Below, one piece after another: positions 32,508 to 40,991 of a stretch of 64,000 nucleotides of DNA (the stretch's first letter is position 1; each line of letters starts with the position of its first letter). The notes under the pieces were generated by a model that had not been told where the DNA came from, searched no databases, and was given only the letters and a program-made list of their open reading frames with translations. The stretch covers positions 124,001 to 188,000 of the forward strand of contig NZ_JBGSRV010000010.1 in NCBI RefSeq assembly GCF_041737375.1, written 5' to 3'. This stretch comes from Vampirovibrio sp041737375. GTDB lineage: Bacteria; Cyanobacteriota; Vampirovibrionia; Vampirovibrionales; Vampirovibrionaceae. Made by a program: the position numbers and the translations under genes.

Positions 32508-34661
32508 GTGACGATGGACGAGGCTGACCCAAACATGACCGCATCCCCCCAAGGCAACCACTATCTGCTGGAAATCGGCGCCGAGGAACTCCCCTTGGAG
32601 TTTTTGCTCTCCGCCCCTCAGGAACTGATCGACAAGGTGAAAGCCGCCCTGAATGAGCAGGCCTTAACTTATGGGGATGCCCGGGTTTATGTTACCCCCC
32701 GCCGCATTGCGTTTGTGATTCAAGACCTGCCTGAACTGCAGGAAGAACGCACTTTTAAAACCAAAGGCCCTCCCATTCGGGTGGCTCTGGATGCCAGCGG
32801 CAATCCTTCTCAGGCGGGGCTGGGCTTTGCCCGCAAGCTGGGCGTGGAGTTTTCCCAACTGGCGCAGGAAACGATTGAGGGCGACACCTACATGGTGCTC
32901 AATCAACAAATGCCGGGACGCCCCACCCAAGCACTGCTGGCCGAACTGCTGCCCGGTATCGTACTCAGCCTCAGCGGCTCCCATTTTATGGCGTGGGGGC
33001 GTAACACCATTCGCTTTTCCCGCCCCATTCGCTGGCTGGCTTCGGTATGGAACAACCAGCATTTGCCCTTGCAAATTGGCCCCGTGGAATCCGGGGTGGT
33101 TTCTCACGGCCACCGGGTTATGGCAAACGGGCCAGTGGTAATAACAGCGGTTGCTGATTATTTGGAACTGCTGGAAACAGAAGGGGCGGTTCTCGCCGAT
33201 CAAGATCGTCGTAAAACGCTGATTTGGCAGCAATTGCAAGCCAGCGCGCAGGAACTGGGTGGTCAGGTCGCGGAAAACGAAAGCCTGCTGAATACCGTAA
33301 CCATGTTGGTCGAACAGCCCTCTATCGTGGTGGGTCGCTTTGAAGAACGGTTTCTGGAAATACCGGAAGAAGTGACCACCACCGTGATGACCGCTCACCA
33401 GAAATACTTCCCGGTGCGGCAACCCAATGGCCAGCTTATGCCGTATTTTATGACTGTATCCAATGGCCGCCGGGAAGCCGCCGACATGATTCGCCACGGC
33501 AATGAAAAGGTATTAACCGCCCGACTGGAAGACGCCCGCTTTTTCTTTGCGGAAGATCAAAAAACACCTTTGCAGGATCGTTTGGAAAGCCTGAAGGGCA
33601 TTACCTTCCAAAAAGGGCTGGGTAGTATGTATGAAAAAACCCGCCGTCTGGAAAAACTGGCCGGACAAGTGGCAGAAGCCTTGCAGTACACGGAAAGCGA
33701 TTTACAACAAACCCGGCGGGCCGCCCTGCTGGCCAAGGCCGATTTGGTGACAGGCATGGTGTTTGAGTTTACCGAATTACAAGGGGCCATGGGCCGCAAA
33801 TACGCCAAGCTGTCGGGGGAACCCGAGGCGGTGGCCGAAGCCATTTTTGAACATTACCTGCCTCGCTTTACCGGCGACCTGATTGCGCAATCCAAAGTGG
33901 GCATTGCGGTGAGTTTGGCCGATAAAATGGACACGGTAGTAGCCGTATTCAGCCAGAAAAACGCCAAACTGCCCTCTGGCTCCAAAGATCCGCTGGGTTT
34001 ACGGCGGATGGCCAGCGGCATTATCCAGACGGTTCTGGAAAATCAACTGACGGTCGATTTGCTGGCCCTGATGAGCGAGGCTTACCAGACCCTAACCGCC
34101 AGCGCCCCGCCCACTGCCCAGTTTCAGGATGAAAAAACCACGCTGGATTTGGTAAACACCTTCATTCTGCAGCGCTTCCGGGGCTGGTTGCTGGAGCAGG
34201 ACAATCGCTACGACCTGATTGACGCCGTGCTGGAATCGGATCAAGCGCCTTTATCGGACTTGCCCGATGTATTGCTGCGTTTGGAGGCTCTCAAACAGCT
34301 CACCCAGCAGGAAGAAACCCTGAAAAAGGTTTATGAGCCCGCCAATCGCATCTACAAGATTTTAAGTAAGCAGTACAACCCGGCGGCCACCACTGCCGAG
34401 GTGAATCCCACCCACTTTCGGGACGCCGCCGAAACCGCTTTGCTGGATCAGATCAAAGCGCTGGAGGCTCAGCCAGCCGGTCAAAGCTACATGGCGCTGT
34501 CCGAGGCGCTTTCCGCCATTAATCCCGCCATTGAGCTTTTCTTTGAAAAAGTCATGGTGAATGATCCTGATGATGCGGTGCGAAAAAACAGATATAATCT
34601 TCTCAGTGTGCTAAACCGTTTTTATCTGAAATTGGCCTGCTTCACCAAGTTGGTGGTGTAA
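32508..34661 (+). CDS. glyS: Glycine-tRNA ligase beta subunit
   Basis: Protein of 717 residues. The beta subunit of the heterotetrameric bacterial glycyl-tRNA synthetase binds tRNA. Seen: LLEIGAEELPLEFL at the N-terminus, the TPRRIAFVI segment, VMTAHQKYFPV, RLEDARFFFAEDQK, AALLAKADLVTGMVFEFTELQGAMGRKYA, and FFEKVMVNDPDDAVRKNRYNLLSVL near the end. Starts at GTG 32508, ATG 32514 or ATG 32535 are all possible. No strong ribosome site is visible. glyQ (alpha) is normally upstream in an operon but is not in this window, so the two subunits must be encoded apart. Confidence 0.96.
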   Translation: MTMDEADPNMTASPQGNHYLLEIGAEELPLEFLLSAPQELIDKVKAALNEQALTYGDARVYVTPRRIAFVIQDLPELQEERTFKTKGPPIRVALDASGNPSQAGLGFARKLGVEFSQLAQETIEGDTYMVLNQQMPGRPTQALLAELLPGIVLSLSGSHFMAWGRNTIRFSRPIRWLASVWNNQHLPLQIGPVESGVVSHGHRVMANGPVVITAVADYLELLETEGAVLADQDRRKTLIWQQLQASAQELGGQVAENESLLNTVTMLVEQPSIVVGRFEERFLEIPEEVTTTVMTAHQKYFPVRQPNGQLMPYFMTVSNGRREAADMIRHGNEKVLTARLEDARFFFAEDQKTPLQDRLESLKGITFQKGLGSMYEKTRRLEKLAGQVAEALQYTESDLQQTRRAALLAKADLVTGMVFEFTELQGAMGRKYAKLSGEPEAVAEAIFEHYLPRFTGDLIAQSKVGIAVSLADKMDTVVAVFSQKNAKLPSGSKDPLGLRRMASGIIQTVLENQLTVDLLALMSEAYQTLTASAPPTAQFQDEKTTLDLVNTFILQRFRGWLLEQDNRYDLIDAVLESDQAPLSDLPDVLLRLEALKQLTQQEETLKKVYEPANRIYKILSKQYNPAATTAEVNPTHFRDAAETALLDQIKALEAQPAGQSYMALSEALSAINPAIELFFEKVMVNDPDDAVRKNRYNLLSVLNRFYLKLACFTKLVV

Positions 34662-34721
34662 TGCGACAGTCATCAATTCAACGGTTTTTAAAACTTCCCT
34701 GAAAAAGAGTGATGGCAGAAA

Positions 34722-36917
34722 ATGACTGATCGACAGTTTGAGTTGCCCGTAGACATTCGCCGAAAAAGCGAAGTCGTTCAAGATCGCCTGGGCCTGATCA
34801 TTATCCTGACCATCTTTTCGATGTTCACCTTTTTGATGTTTTTATTATCGGTGCTGCTGGGCAACAAGCTGGCCGAAGCGGCTGCCGCACTGCCTAACGT
34901 GAAAGTGCTGCACGAGTGGCACCCTTATGAAAGCACCCGCATCTACGATCGCAATGGCAGTTTAATCGCCAACATTCACGGGGATGAAGATCGGGTGGTG
35001 GTGCCCTTGAAGGAAATTTCACCCAATATTCAACGGGCGGTTATGGCCATTGAGGACAACCGCTTTTACCAGCACAACGGCGTGGATATGCGAGGCACCC
35101 TACGGGCGGCTTCGGCCAACTTTAGAGGCGATGACGTTCAGGGGGGCAGTACCCTGACCCAGCAGCTGGTTAAAAACCTGTTTTTAAGCCCCGAGCGGGC
35201 CATTACCCGTAAAATTGCCGAAGCGCTTTTGGCCATGCGGGTTGAGCGCCATTACGACAAGAATAAAATTTTGGAAATGTACCTGAACCAGGTGTACTGG
35301 GGCAACCAGAGCTATGGCATTGAAAAGGCGGCCCGTCGCTACTTTAAGAAAGCGGCTCGGGATTTAAGCATTGGAGAAAGCGCCTTGCTGGCAGGCCTGT
35401 TAAAAGCGCCTGAGGGTATTTCACCTTACGCCTACCCCAAAGCGGCCCGCAAACGGCAGCTGGAAGTGCTGGGGGCCATGGTGACCTTTGGCTACATTAC
35501 CGAGGATCAACGCAAAAACGCTGAGGCGGAAAAAATTGAATTTAGCCGCCAGATTTCCACGCCTTCCAAACATCCCTTTTTTATTCAGTATGTCATTCAG
35601 CAACTGGAAGAGAAATTTGGCGAAAGCGCCGTGCGTCAGGGTGGCCTCAAGGTTTATACCACTATGGATGAGCCGGTACAGGAACTGGCCGAAAAAGCGC
35701 TTTATGATGAGATGGATAAAATTAAATTTTCCGGGGCCAGTGAAGGTTCCTTTATTGTGGAAAATATCGCCAATGGGCATATATTGGCACTGGTGGGCGG
35801 TCGGGATTTTGGTAAAAACCAGTTCAACCACGCCACCCAGCAGCACCGGGCCATTGGTTCCACATTTAAACCTTTTGTGTACCTCACCGCCTTTCGGTTG
35901 GGCCTGATTACCCCGGAAAGCATGATTTCAGACAGCCCGGTTTGCTTTAACAACGGCTACAGCAACTGGTGTCCCCACAACTGGGATGGTCGCTACATGG
36001 GCTCTATGACCATTCGCAAAGCGCTCACCCTGTCCAGAAACACCCCCACCGTAAAGCTGGGTTTAAAAATGGGCATTCAGCCGGTCATTGAAAGCGCGCG
36101 GCTGGCCGGTATCGAGTCGCCCATCGACGCCAATTTCTCCAGCCTGTTAGGCTCTGCCGGTATTTCGCCCTTGGAAGTGATTACCGGCTACTCCACCATT
36201 GCCCGTGGCGGCCTGTACCTGCCACCCACCGTCTTAATGAAAGTGGAAGACAGCCGAGGCCGGGAAATTCGACTGGATCGCCCTCAGCCGGAACGCCGTT
36301 TTGAGCAGGAACCCGTTTACAATCTGGTTTCCATTTTGCAGGACGTGGTGGAAAAAGGGACCGGCAAAAACGCCATCATCCCCGGTCGCCCGGTGGCTGG
36401 AAAAACGGGCACTACCGATGAAATGCGGGATATCTGGTTTACCGGATTCACCACCGATATGGTGGGCAGCGTGTGGATGGGTAACGACAAGTATGTGCCC
36501 TTACGCGGGGTGTTCAGCTCCAACTCGGTTACTGTGTGGGGTAACTTTGCCCGTGAATACTATAAAATGTACCCCATTGAGGTCGGCACCTTCCCAAAAC
36601 CTCAAAAAATTCTGGTGGAAAAGAAATTTTTAGGGCCTAAAGCGGAACTGGATATTGAAAAAACGCAAATCGCAGTTCCCGCCAATGCCACGCTGGGCTT
36701 GCCAGCCTCACCGCCTGAAGATCCCAACTATGGGTACTCGCCACTGCATCCCGGCGCGGGTGGTTTTGCCACCAATGGCGATGACACCCTGAATGGCGAA
36801 CTCAAGCCGCTGGTAGAATCCGGGAATGCCCGCCGTACACCATCCGTGGCGGTTCCGCTACCCGTTCCCAGTACGAACGGTTCCAGAAACGCTGGCTCTG
36901 AAAGTGGTGTAAACTAG
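34722..36917 (+). CDS. Penicillin-binding protein 1A
   Basis: Protein of 731 residues, a class A PBP that polymerises and crosslinks peptidoglycan in the periplasm. The membrane anchor is near residues 24-48. The glycosyltransferase (GT51) domain has EDNRFYQHNGVD with Glu111, GGSTLTQQLVKN and KILEMYLNQVYWG. The transpeptidase domain has the nucleophile in GSTFKP (Ser380), SRNT and KTGTTD (Lys561). The C-terminal 100 residues are Pro/Gly-rich and disordered. It is 60 nt downstream of glyS and 4 nt upstream of a DUF366 gene. Equivalent names are mrcA or ponA. Confidence 0.95.
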   Translation: MTDRQFELPVDIRRKSEVVQDRLGLIIILTIFSMFTFLMFLLSVLLGNKLAEAAAALPNVKVLHEWHPYESTRIYDRNGSLIANIHGDEDRVVVPLKEISPNIQRAVMAIEDNRFYQHNGVDMRGTLRAASANFRGDDVQGGSTLTQQLVKNLFLSPERAITRKIAEALLAMRVERHYDKNKILEMYLNQVYWGNQSYGIEKAARRYFKKAARDLSIGESALLAGLLKAPEGISPYAYPKAARKRQLEVLGAMVTFGYITEDQRKNAEAEKIEFSRQISTPSKHPFFIQYVIQQLEEKFGESAVRQGGLKVYTTMDEPVQELAEKALYDEMDKIKFSGASEGSFIVENIANGHILALVGGRDFGKNQFNHATQQHRAIGSTFKPFVYLTAFRLGLITPESMISDSPVCFNNGYSNWCPHNWDGRYMGSMTIRKALTLSRNTPTVKLGLKMGIQPVIESARLAGIESPIDANFSSLLGSAGISPLEVITGYSTIARGGLYLPPTVLMKVEDSRGREIRLDRPQPERRFEQEPVYNLVSILQDVVEKGTGKNAIIPGRPVAGKTGTTDEMRDIWFTGFTTDMVGSVWMGNDKYVPLRGVFSSNSVTVWGNFAREYYKMYPIEVGTFPKPQKILVEKKFLGPKAELDIEKTQIAVPANATLGLPASPPEDPNYGYSPLHPGAGGFATNGDDTLNGELKPLVESGNARRTPSVAVPLPVPSTNGSRNAGSESGVN

Positions 36918-36921
36918 TGCT

Positions 36922-37491
36922 ATGAAATATCACTTTATACCGGATGAAACGCCTTACACCGGCAAGGAACTGAAAAATCACTGGATCTACCGAAATTTTG
37001 GCATTTTGGGCGATTCGGTGGTGGCTTTTATTGGCCCCTGTGAAGTCAATCAGGAAAACATGGTGGATTTGGAAGACGTGTTGAACGACGACTATATCTA
37101 CTCCAAAAAAATGCTGAACTTCATTGTGGAAATTTTCGGGATCAGCTTGCAGGAAGGCGTTTTACTACAACGCTTATTCACCTCCATTGTGCAGGATCGC
37201 ATTAATATGCTCAACCCCGAAGCCCACATTCGTCGCCGGGGAGATGACCTGTTTTTTGATGACACCGCCAAACTGTCCGTGTCCATTTGTACCGTCAGCC
37301 CCACTTCCATTTTAATTCATACCGGCATTAACGTGGACCCACAAGGCGCCCCCGTGGAGGCCTCCGGCTTGGCCACCGAGCTGGGCATGGGCGATCAGGT
37401 GGAACCTTTCGCCATGGCCTGTATGAGAACCCTGGCTGAGGAATGGGCTGATATCCGCCTATCCTGCTGTAAAGTACGGGCCGTGGGATAA
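36922..37491 (+). CDS. DUF366 family protein
   Basis: Protein of 189 residues, recognised as DUF366-like from the opening YTGKELKNHWIYRNFGILGDSVVAFIGPCEV and the segment INMLNPEAHIRRRGDDLFFDDTAKLSVSICT. The family is a small conserved group with no known function, often seen in thermophiles and archaea. The protein is soluble with no membrane helix. The ATG lies 4 nt after the stop of the PBP1A gene, so it is probably co-transcribed with it. The assignment is from memory of the family. Confidence 0.75.
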   Translation: MKYHFIPDETPYTGKELKNHWIYRNFGILGDSVVAFIGPCEVNQENMVDLEDVLNDDYIYSKKMLNFIVEIFGISLQEGVLLQRLFTSIVQDRINMLNPEAHIRRRGDDLFFDDTAKLSVSICTVSPTSILIHTGINVDPQGAPVEASGLATELGMGDQVEPFAMACMRTLAEEWADIRLSCCKVRAVG

Positions 37492-37531
37492 CCATGAGTC
37501 TTGCATCAACCCCCAACAGAGAGCATTTGTA

Positions 37532-38095
37532 ATGGGCCCCAAAAATTTATTAATTCTGTTTTTCTCCACCGTAGCGGTTTCGCTGGTCATTCTGATCATC
37601 TTTTTCAGCCTGTTTTTCAAAAACGTAAACCTGGACTTTAATACCCGTCTGCCCGAATCGGCCCCGGATGTGGGAAGCCGCTTTAGCGAAACCTCCACCA
37701 TGAGCCCAGATAGCAAAGCGGATGGGCTGATGCGCTCCACCGTCAATGTGCCGCCGGACTTCAAAGAACCTGAGCCAAATACCCAAAGGGCAGAAAAAAG
37801 CCTGGAAGAAGCCTTTCCCAGCGATGCTGATTTGCCGCCCGTTTCGGATGATGCCTTGCTTGAAAATGATTACCCCAAGCCCTTGCCAGACAGCAAACCC
37901 GATTTAAAGCCCGAAAAAGCAGCGCTGAACGAAAAAACCAATACCCGAGGCACGCCCAGCTTGCCCCCTGCTCGCAGCAATCGACCGGCGGCGGAAACCA
38001 GCCGATCGGCAGAGCCATTGGCAGCGCCCTGCCCCATTGAGGATTCAGTTTTCTCTGAATCAGATTCTTCATCCGCCCCGCCAGTGCCCCAGTAA
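37532..38095 (+). CDS. Single-pass membrane protein with long disordered region
   Basis: Protein of 187 residues. Residues 4-29 are one membrane helix (LLILFFSTVAVSLVILIIFFSLFF). The remaining 155 residues are acidic and rich in Pro, Ser, Asp and Glu, with no predicted fold. The positive-inside rule puts the tail outside the cytoplasm. It lies 40 nt after the DUF366 gene and probably belongs to the PBP1A operon, so a role in the cell wall is conceivable but unproven. No family recognised. Confidence 0.65.
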   Translation: MGPKNLLILFFSTVAVSLVILIIFFSLFFKNVNLDFNTRLPESAPDVGSRFSETSTMSPDSKADGLMRSTVNVPPDFKEPEPNTQRAEKSLEEAFPSDADLPPVSDDALLENDYPKPLPDSKPDLKPEKAALNEKTNTRGTPSLPPARSNRPAAETSRSAEPLAAPCPIEDSVFSESDSSSAPPVPQ

Positions 38096-38210
38096 AAACC
38101 AACACCCAACCCAGTACTGAGCACGAGATTGAGAACTTCAGGGCTTTTGCCTGCCATGAGTCGGCGATGACTCAATGGATATTTCGATAGATTCAATCGG
38201 GGTATGAAAA

Positions 38211-38610
38211 GTGAAAAGAGACGGCCATAAGCCGGGTTCTGTTTGAGACGATCATCTGTCTCGACTGGCCGTTTCCGACCAGCTCTAGCGGGATATGGGA
38301 AGCGGACGAGCAGCCCTTGCAATTCAATGCGGCCTCCGTTGGAGACTTGCGAGCGGATGCTTGCAGTATCTCCGGCACCTTGCACCTGTCGGGGTTTACC
38401 TGGCCAGAGCCTCTCGGCCCTGCCGGTGGGCTCTTACCCCACCGTTGCACCCTTGCCTGTGCCCTTGCGGGCCATCGGCGGTCATCATTTCTGTGGCACT
38501 ATCCTCACGGTCGCCCGCACCGGGCGTTACCCGGCTACATGCTCTGTGGTGCCCGGACTTTCCTCAGGCGTGACGCGCACACCCGCGATCGTCTGTCCGT
38601 CTCTTTTCAC
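38211..38610 (-). ncRNA. rnpB: RNase P RNA (type A)
   Basis: The minus strand carries the RNase P hallmarks: GAGGAAAGTCCGGGC near the 5' end, ACAGAAA in the middle, and the 3' part ending AACCCGGCTTATGGCCG. The ends form a P1 helix in which GTGAAAAGAGACGG (from 38610) pairs with CCGTCTCTTTTCAC (to 38211). The length of about 400 nt fits bacterial type A. This RNA is the catalytic part of RNase P, which matures tRNA 5' ends. Long open frames on the plus strand across this region are artefacts of the structured RNA. Confidence 0.95.
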
Positions 38611-38615
38611 CCGCC

Positions 38616-38644
38616 ATCATAGTCGCTTTAGAGCGGAGTGTACA
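38616..38644 (-). promoter_or_regulatory. rnpB promoter
   Basis: On the minus strand TGTACA (38644-38639), 17-nt spacer, TATGAT (38621-38616). The predicted start falls at about 38610, exactly where the P1 helix of the RNA begins, so promoter and RNA end support one another. Confidence 0.65.
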
Positions 38645-38732
38645 GAGGGCCTCCCATCGCAAGTTGTTTATATATTTTTCCTTCAAATTAAAAGGCAGTA
38701 TGATTGCGTTATCTCAACTAAAAGGATTATCG

Positions 38733-39029
38733 ATGATCACGCCACTGATTGCCTCCATGTTTGCCACCAATCTGTCTTACGGCAGTGCGGCTACTATGTT
38801 TGGCGCCAATCAATCCAGAGCCGCTTTAGCCAACAGCGCCACCGGCACAGCCTCCATCGGTGAGTCCACCTCGTTGGCCTCTCAGGACAAGGCGCTAAGC
38901 CTACAGGGTATTCAGGCCCAAACCAATTATCAAGTGGCTTTGGCGATGCAAGAAGGCGCTAGCAACCTGAGAAAGAAAAATCAGGAATTGCGGGAAAGAA
39001 TGCTTCAGAATGGCGCGCTCTTTTTCTAA
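38733..39029 (+). CDS. Small unknown protein, 98 residues
   Basis: From ATG 38733 with AAAGGA 7 nt upstream. Earlier in-frame starts (38664 and 38700) run toward rnpB and lack such a site. The product is Ala/Ser/Gln-rich: MITPLIASMFATNLSYGSAATMF, then a small-residue central region and a C-terminal charged helix (NLRKKNQELRERMLQNG). No clear signal peptide, although residues 3-13 are hydrophobic. It is divergent from rnpB. No family recognised. Confidence 0.55.
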   Translation: MITPLIASMFATNLSYGSAATMFGANQSRAALANSATGTASIGESTSLASQDKALSLQGIQAQTNYQVALAMQEGASNLRKKNQELRERMLQNGALFF

Positions 39030-39122
39030 AACCCGGCTGGTACCATCGCACTTTTCCCGGCCCCTTTACCACTAGCAACGGTGCGTTTTAAGCTGCCTGT
39101 TGCTGAACTGAACCAGATTCGT

Positions 39123-39959
39123 TCAAAAGGTAGTGGTGACAATGGGCAAATGCTTACCCGAAATATTGGGAAAAACCATCAAGTTGCCATCGTCATCTCG
39201 CCAACGCACCCAGCCAATGGGCGTATTACGCTGAAAATCCAATACTTCCACCAACAGCCAGTTACCCCGGAGATGGCGCACTTTTAAATCCCGAATAATG
39301 GTCACCGGCACCATTTTGGCTTCATCGGCATCGCTGCTGCGAATGGAACGATTGTACTCTTTTACACCGCTTAGCCAGTAAATGCCGCTGGCTTTGGCGT
39401 TCAGCTTCATAAATTCCAACCAGGTCTGATACAGCCCAAAGTGAACGGGTTCCGGACTTGGGCTTTTGGGGTTGGCCACCGAGGTGGTGCCTTCTGCTTC
39501 AGTGCTGGGAGCTTTGGCCTGTACCCAGCCGGTTTTATGCCCAGCCTGATCGTACACAATCTCCACCCAGCCATCGTCGGTATCTCCCACCACGGCCATC
39601 ATGGCCACATCCAGTTGCGGATAGAAACAAAAGAAGGTGTGATCGGCGTAAACCGAATGCTCATCGCCATTGGCCGAAAAGACGGAGATGGTATTGCCTG
39701 CGGTTTGATGGCTCCAACGAAAGGTGCCAATGGCCGGGGCATCTGTTTTGGGCTCGGTGTACACGGTGAACCGATAGGGGGCAAAATAAATCCCGTTCCC
39801 GTAGGTATAGCCGTTCTGATACTTCTGAGGGGCGAATCCATACCCGTTGCGCAGGGCAAAAGCTGGTTGGGGGCTTATAAAAAAGCTGAACACGGCGAGC
39901 ATTAAGCCCAGCACGCAGGCTTGATGAATAACTTTAAACAGTGGGTGATTCCGCATCAT
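39123..39959 (-). CDS. Exported protein with SH3-like domain
   Basis: Protein of about 278 residues from ATG 39959. The in-frame extension to 40043 is unlikely. The signal peptide is residues 1-35 (VLGLMLAVFSFFISPQPAFA). The mature part begins with a Tyr/Gly-rich stretch (YGFAPQKYQNGYTYGNG). It then has a region like a bacterial SH3 domain (RFTVYTEPKTDAPAIG, then DDGWVEIVYDQAGHKTGWVQ), and a second half with LKVRHLRGNWLLVEVLDFQRNTPIGWVRW. Such domains often bind the cell wall. AGGAG lies 11-12 nt before the ATG. A dipeptide frame ATG-CGC-TAA sits in between. Confidence 0.7.
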   Translation of the reverse strand: MMRNHPLFKVIHQACVLGLMLAVFSFFISPQPAFALRNGYGFAPQKYQNGYTYGNGIYFAPYRFTVYTEPKTDAPAIGTFRWSHQTAGNTISVFSANGDEHSVYADHTFFCFYPQLDVAMMAVVGDTDDGWVEIVYDQAGHKTGWVQAKAPSTEAEGTTSVANPKSPSPEPVHFGLYQTWLEFMKLNAKASGIYWLSGVKEYNRSIRSSDADEAKMVPVTIIRDLKVRHLRGNWLLVEVLDFQRNTPIGWVRWRDDDGNLMVFPNISGKHLPIVTTTF

Positions 39960-40165
39960 TAGCGCATAGTCTCCTGAAGTCAGCCCGTTATACCAGCGAT
40001 TTTCACATAGCATTGTCGACGACTGTCCTGCTTGAAAGTTCAACCGGTTCGACTTCCCGGCTCATGCCTGTTACCATACATGATCATTGGACTCCTTTTA
40101 ATTATCCATTCTTCCCCCTCCTTGACCACCCATTAGCTGGTGGAGAAACAGCCAGAAGCTCTTCT

Positions 40166-40822
40166 ATGAAAATCCTGACCGCCAGTTATGTAATCAGCGC
40201 CCCCAGCCTGAAAGAATGCCCCGATTTTCAGGGCTGCCCGGAATTTGTACTGGTTGGCCGCTCCAACGTGGGCAAATCGTCTTTCATCAATAGCCTAACC
40301 CTGCGAAAAAACCTGGCTCGCACCAGCAACACCCCCGGCAAAACACGCTATATCAATTTTTACGACATTGCCTACGCCCCCGGCGAAGGCAGAAAAGCCA
40401 AAATGCTGTTTGTGGACTTGCCCGGTTACGGCTATGCCAAAATTTCCAAAACCGAGCAGGAAAAATGGCGGCACAATCTGGAAGCCTACATCACCAAGCG
40501 GGAATCGATTCAACTAGTGGTGCAAATGATTGATGCCCGCCATGCCCCGCAGGATAACGACATTCAGATGTATGAATGGCTGCAGTACCGTGGGCGAGCG
40601 GTTCAGGTGGTTTTAACCAAAATTGATAAACTCTCCCGGAATGAAGTGGCCAAGCAAGTGGCCTTATGCGCTCGGGCGCTAGATTTGAGAACCGAGGATA
40701 TCATTGCCTTTTCTGCCGAAAACAACACAGGCAGAGACAAGTCCTGGGTGCGTATTTTAAAGGCGCTTCAGGAAGAGCGGCCTTCCATACAATCCCCCGA
40801 GGATGAAGAACCTCTGGGGTAA
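40166..40822 (+). CDS. engB: Ribosome biogenesis GTPase EngB (YsxC)
   Basis: Protein of 218 residues from ATG 40166, the usual size of this family. A longer open frame to 39941 is not plausible. GTPase motifs: G1 GRSNVGKS (31-38), the switch segment TSNTPGKTRYINFY, G3 DLPGYGYAKIS, and G4 TKIDK. EngB acts in assembly of the large ribosomal subunit. It is monocistronic and followed by a hairpin terminator. The Shine-Dalgarno is weak. Confidence 0.95.
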   Translation: MKILTASYVISAPSLKECPDFQGCPEFVLVGRSNVGKSSFINSLTLRKNLARTSNTPGKTRYINFYDIAYAPGEGRKAKMLFVDLPGYGYAKISKTEQEKWRHNLEAYITKRESIQLVVQMIDARHAPQDNDIQMYEWLQYRGRAVQVVLTKIDKLSRNEVAKQVALCARALDLRTEDIIAFSAENNTGRDKSWVRILKALQEERPSIQSPEDEEPLG

Positions 40823-40868
40823 CAGTTCATTAATATTTAAAGCCTCAACACTTCAGAAAACAATGGAG

Positions 40869-40912
40869 AAAGCCGATAGCTTTTTTGTACAAGCGATCGG
40901 CTTTATTTCGTT
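40869..40912 (+). terminator. Hairpin terminator after engB
   Basis: AAAGCCGAT (40869-40877) pairs with ATCGGCTTT (40896-40904), with inner GCTT/AAGC pairing and a T-rich tract after it (TTTATTTCGTTTTC). Confidence 0.65.
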
Positions 40913-40991
40913 TTCACCAAGGGCCTGTCTTGGCATTGACACCTGCATACCTGGCTGGCAGTAGCAATGTAGTGAAGAGGTTTTCTCCACC

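Noticed and set aside
38157..38174. TGAGTC-GGCGAT-GACTCA hairpin downstream of rnpB as its terminator
   Set aside because: No T tract follows on the minus strand, so intrinsic termination is not supported.
38243..38863. Long plus-strand open frame of 206 codons and two shorter ones
   Set aside because: They lie over the RNase P RNA on the opposite strand, whose hallmark sequences and P1 helix are clear.
40040..40075. tRNA T-arm-like sequence GGTTCGACTT
   Set aside because: No acceptor, D or anticodon arm can be formed around it. No other tRNA was recognised in the window.
40930..40950. Sigma54-like site (TTGGCATTGACACCTGCA) before the prepilin-like gene
   Set aside because: The distance between GG and GC is 11 rather than 10 nt, and no activator site is evident.
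40944..40950. TTGACA at 40936-40941 as a sigma70 promoter for the prepilin-like gene
   Set aside because: No acceptable -10 hexamer lies 15-19 nt downstream.
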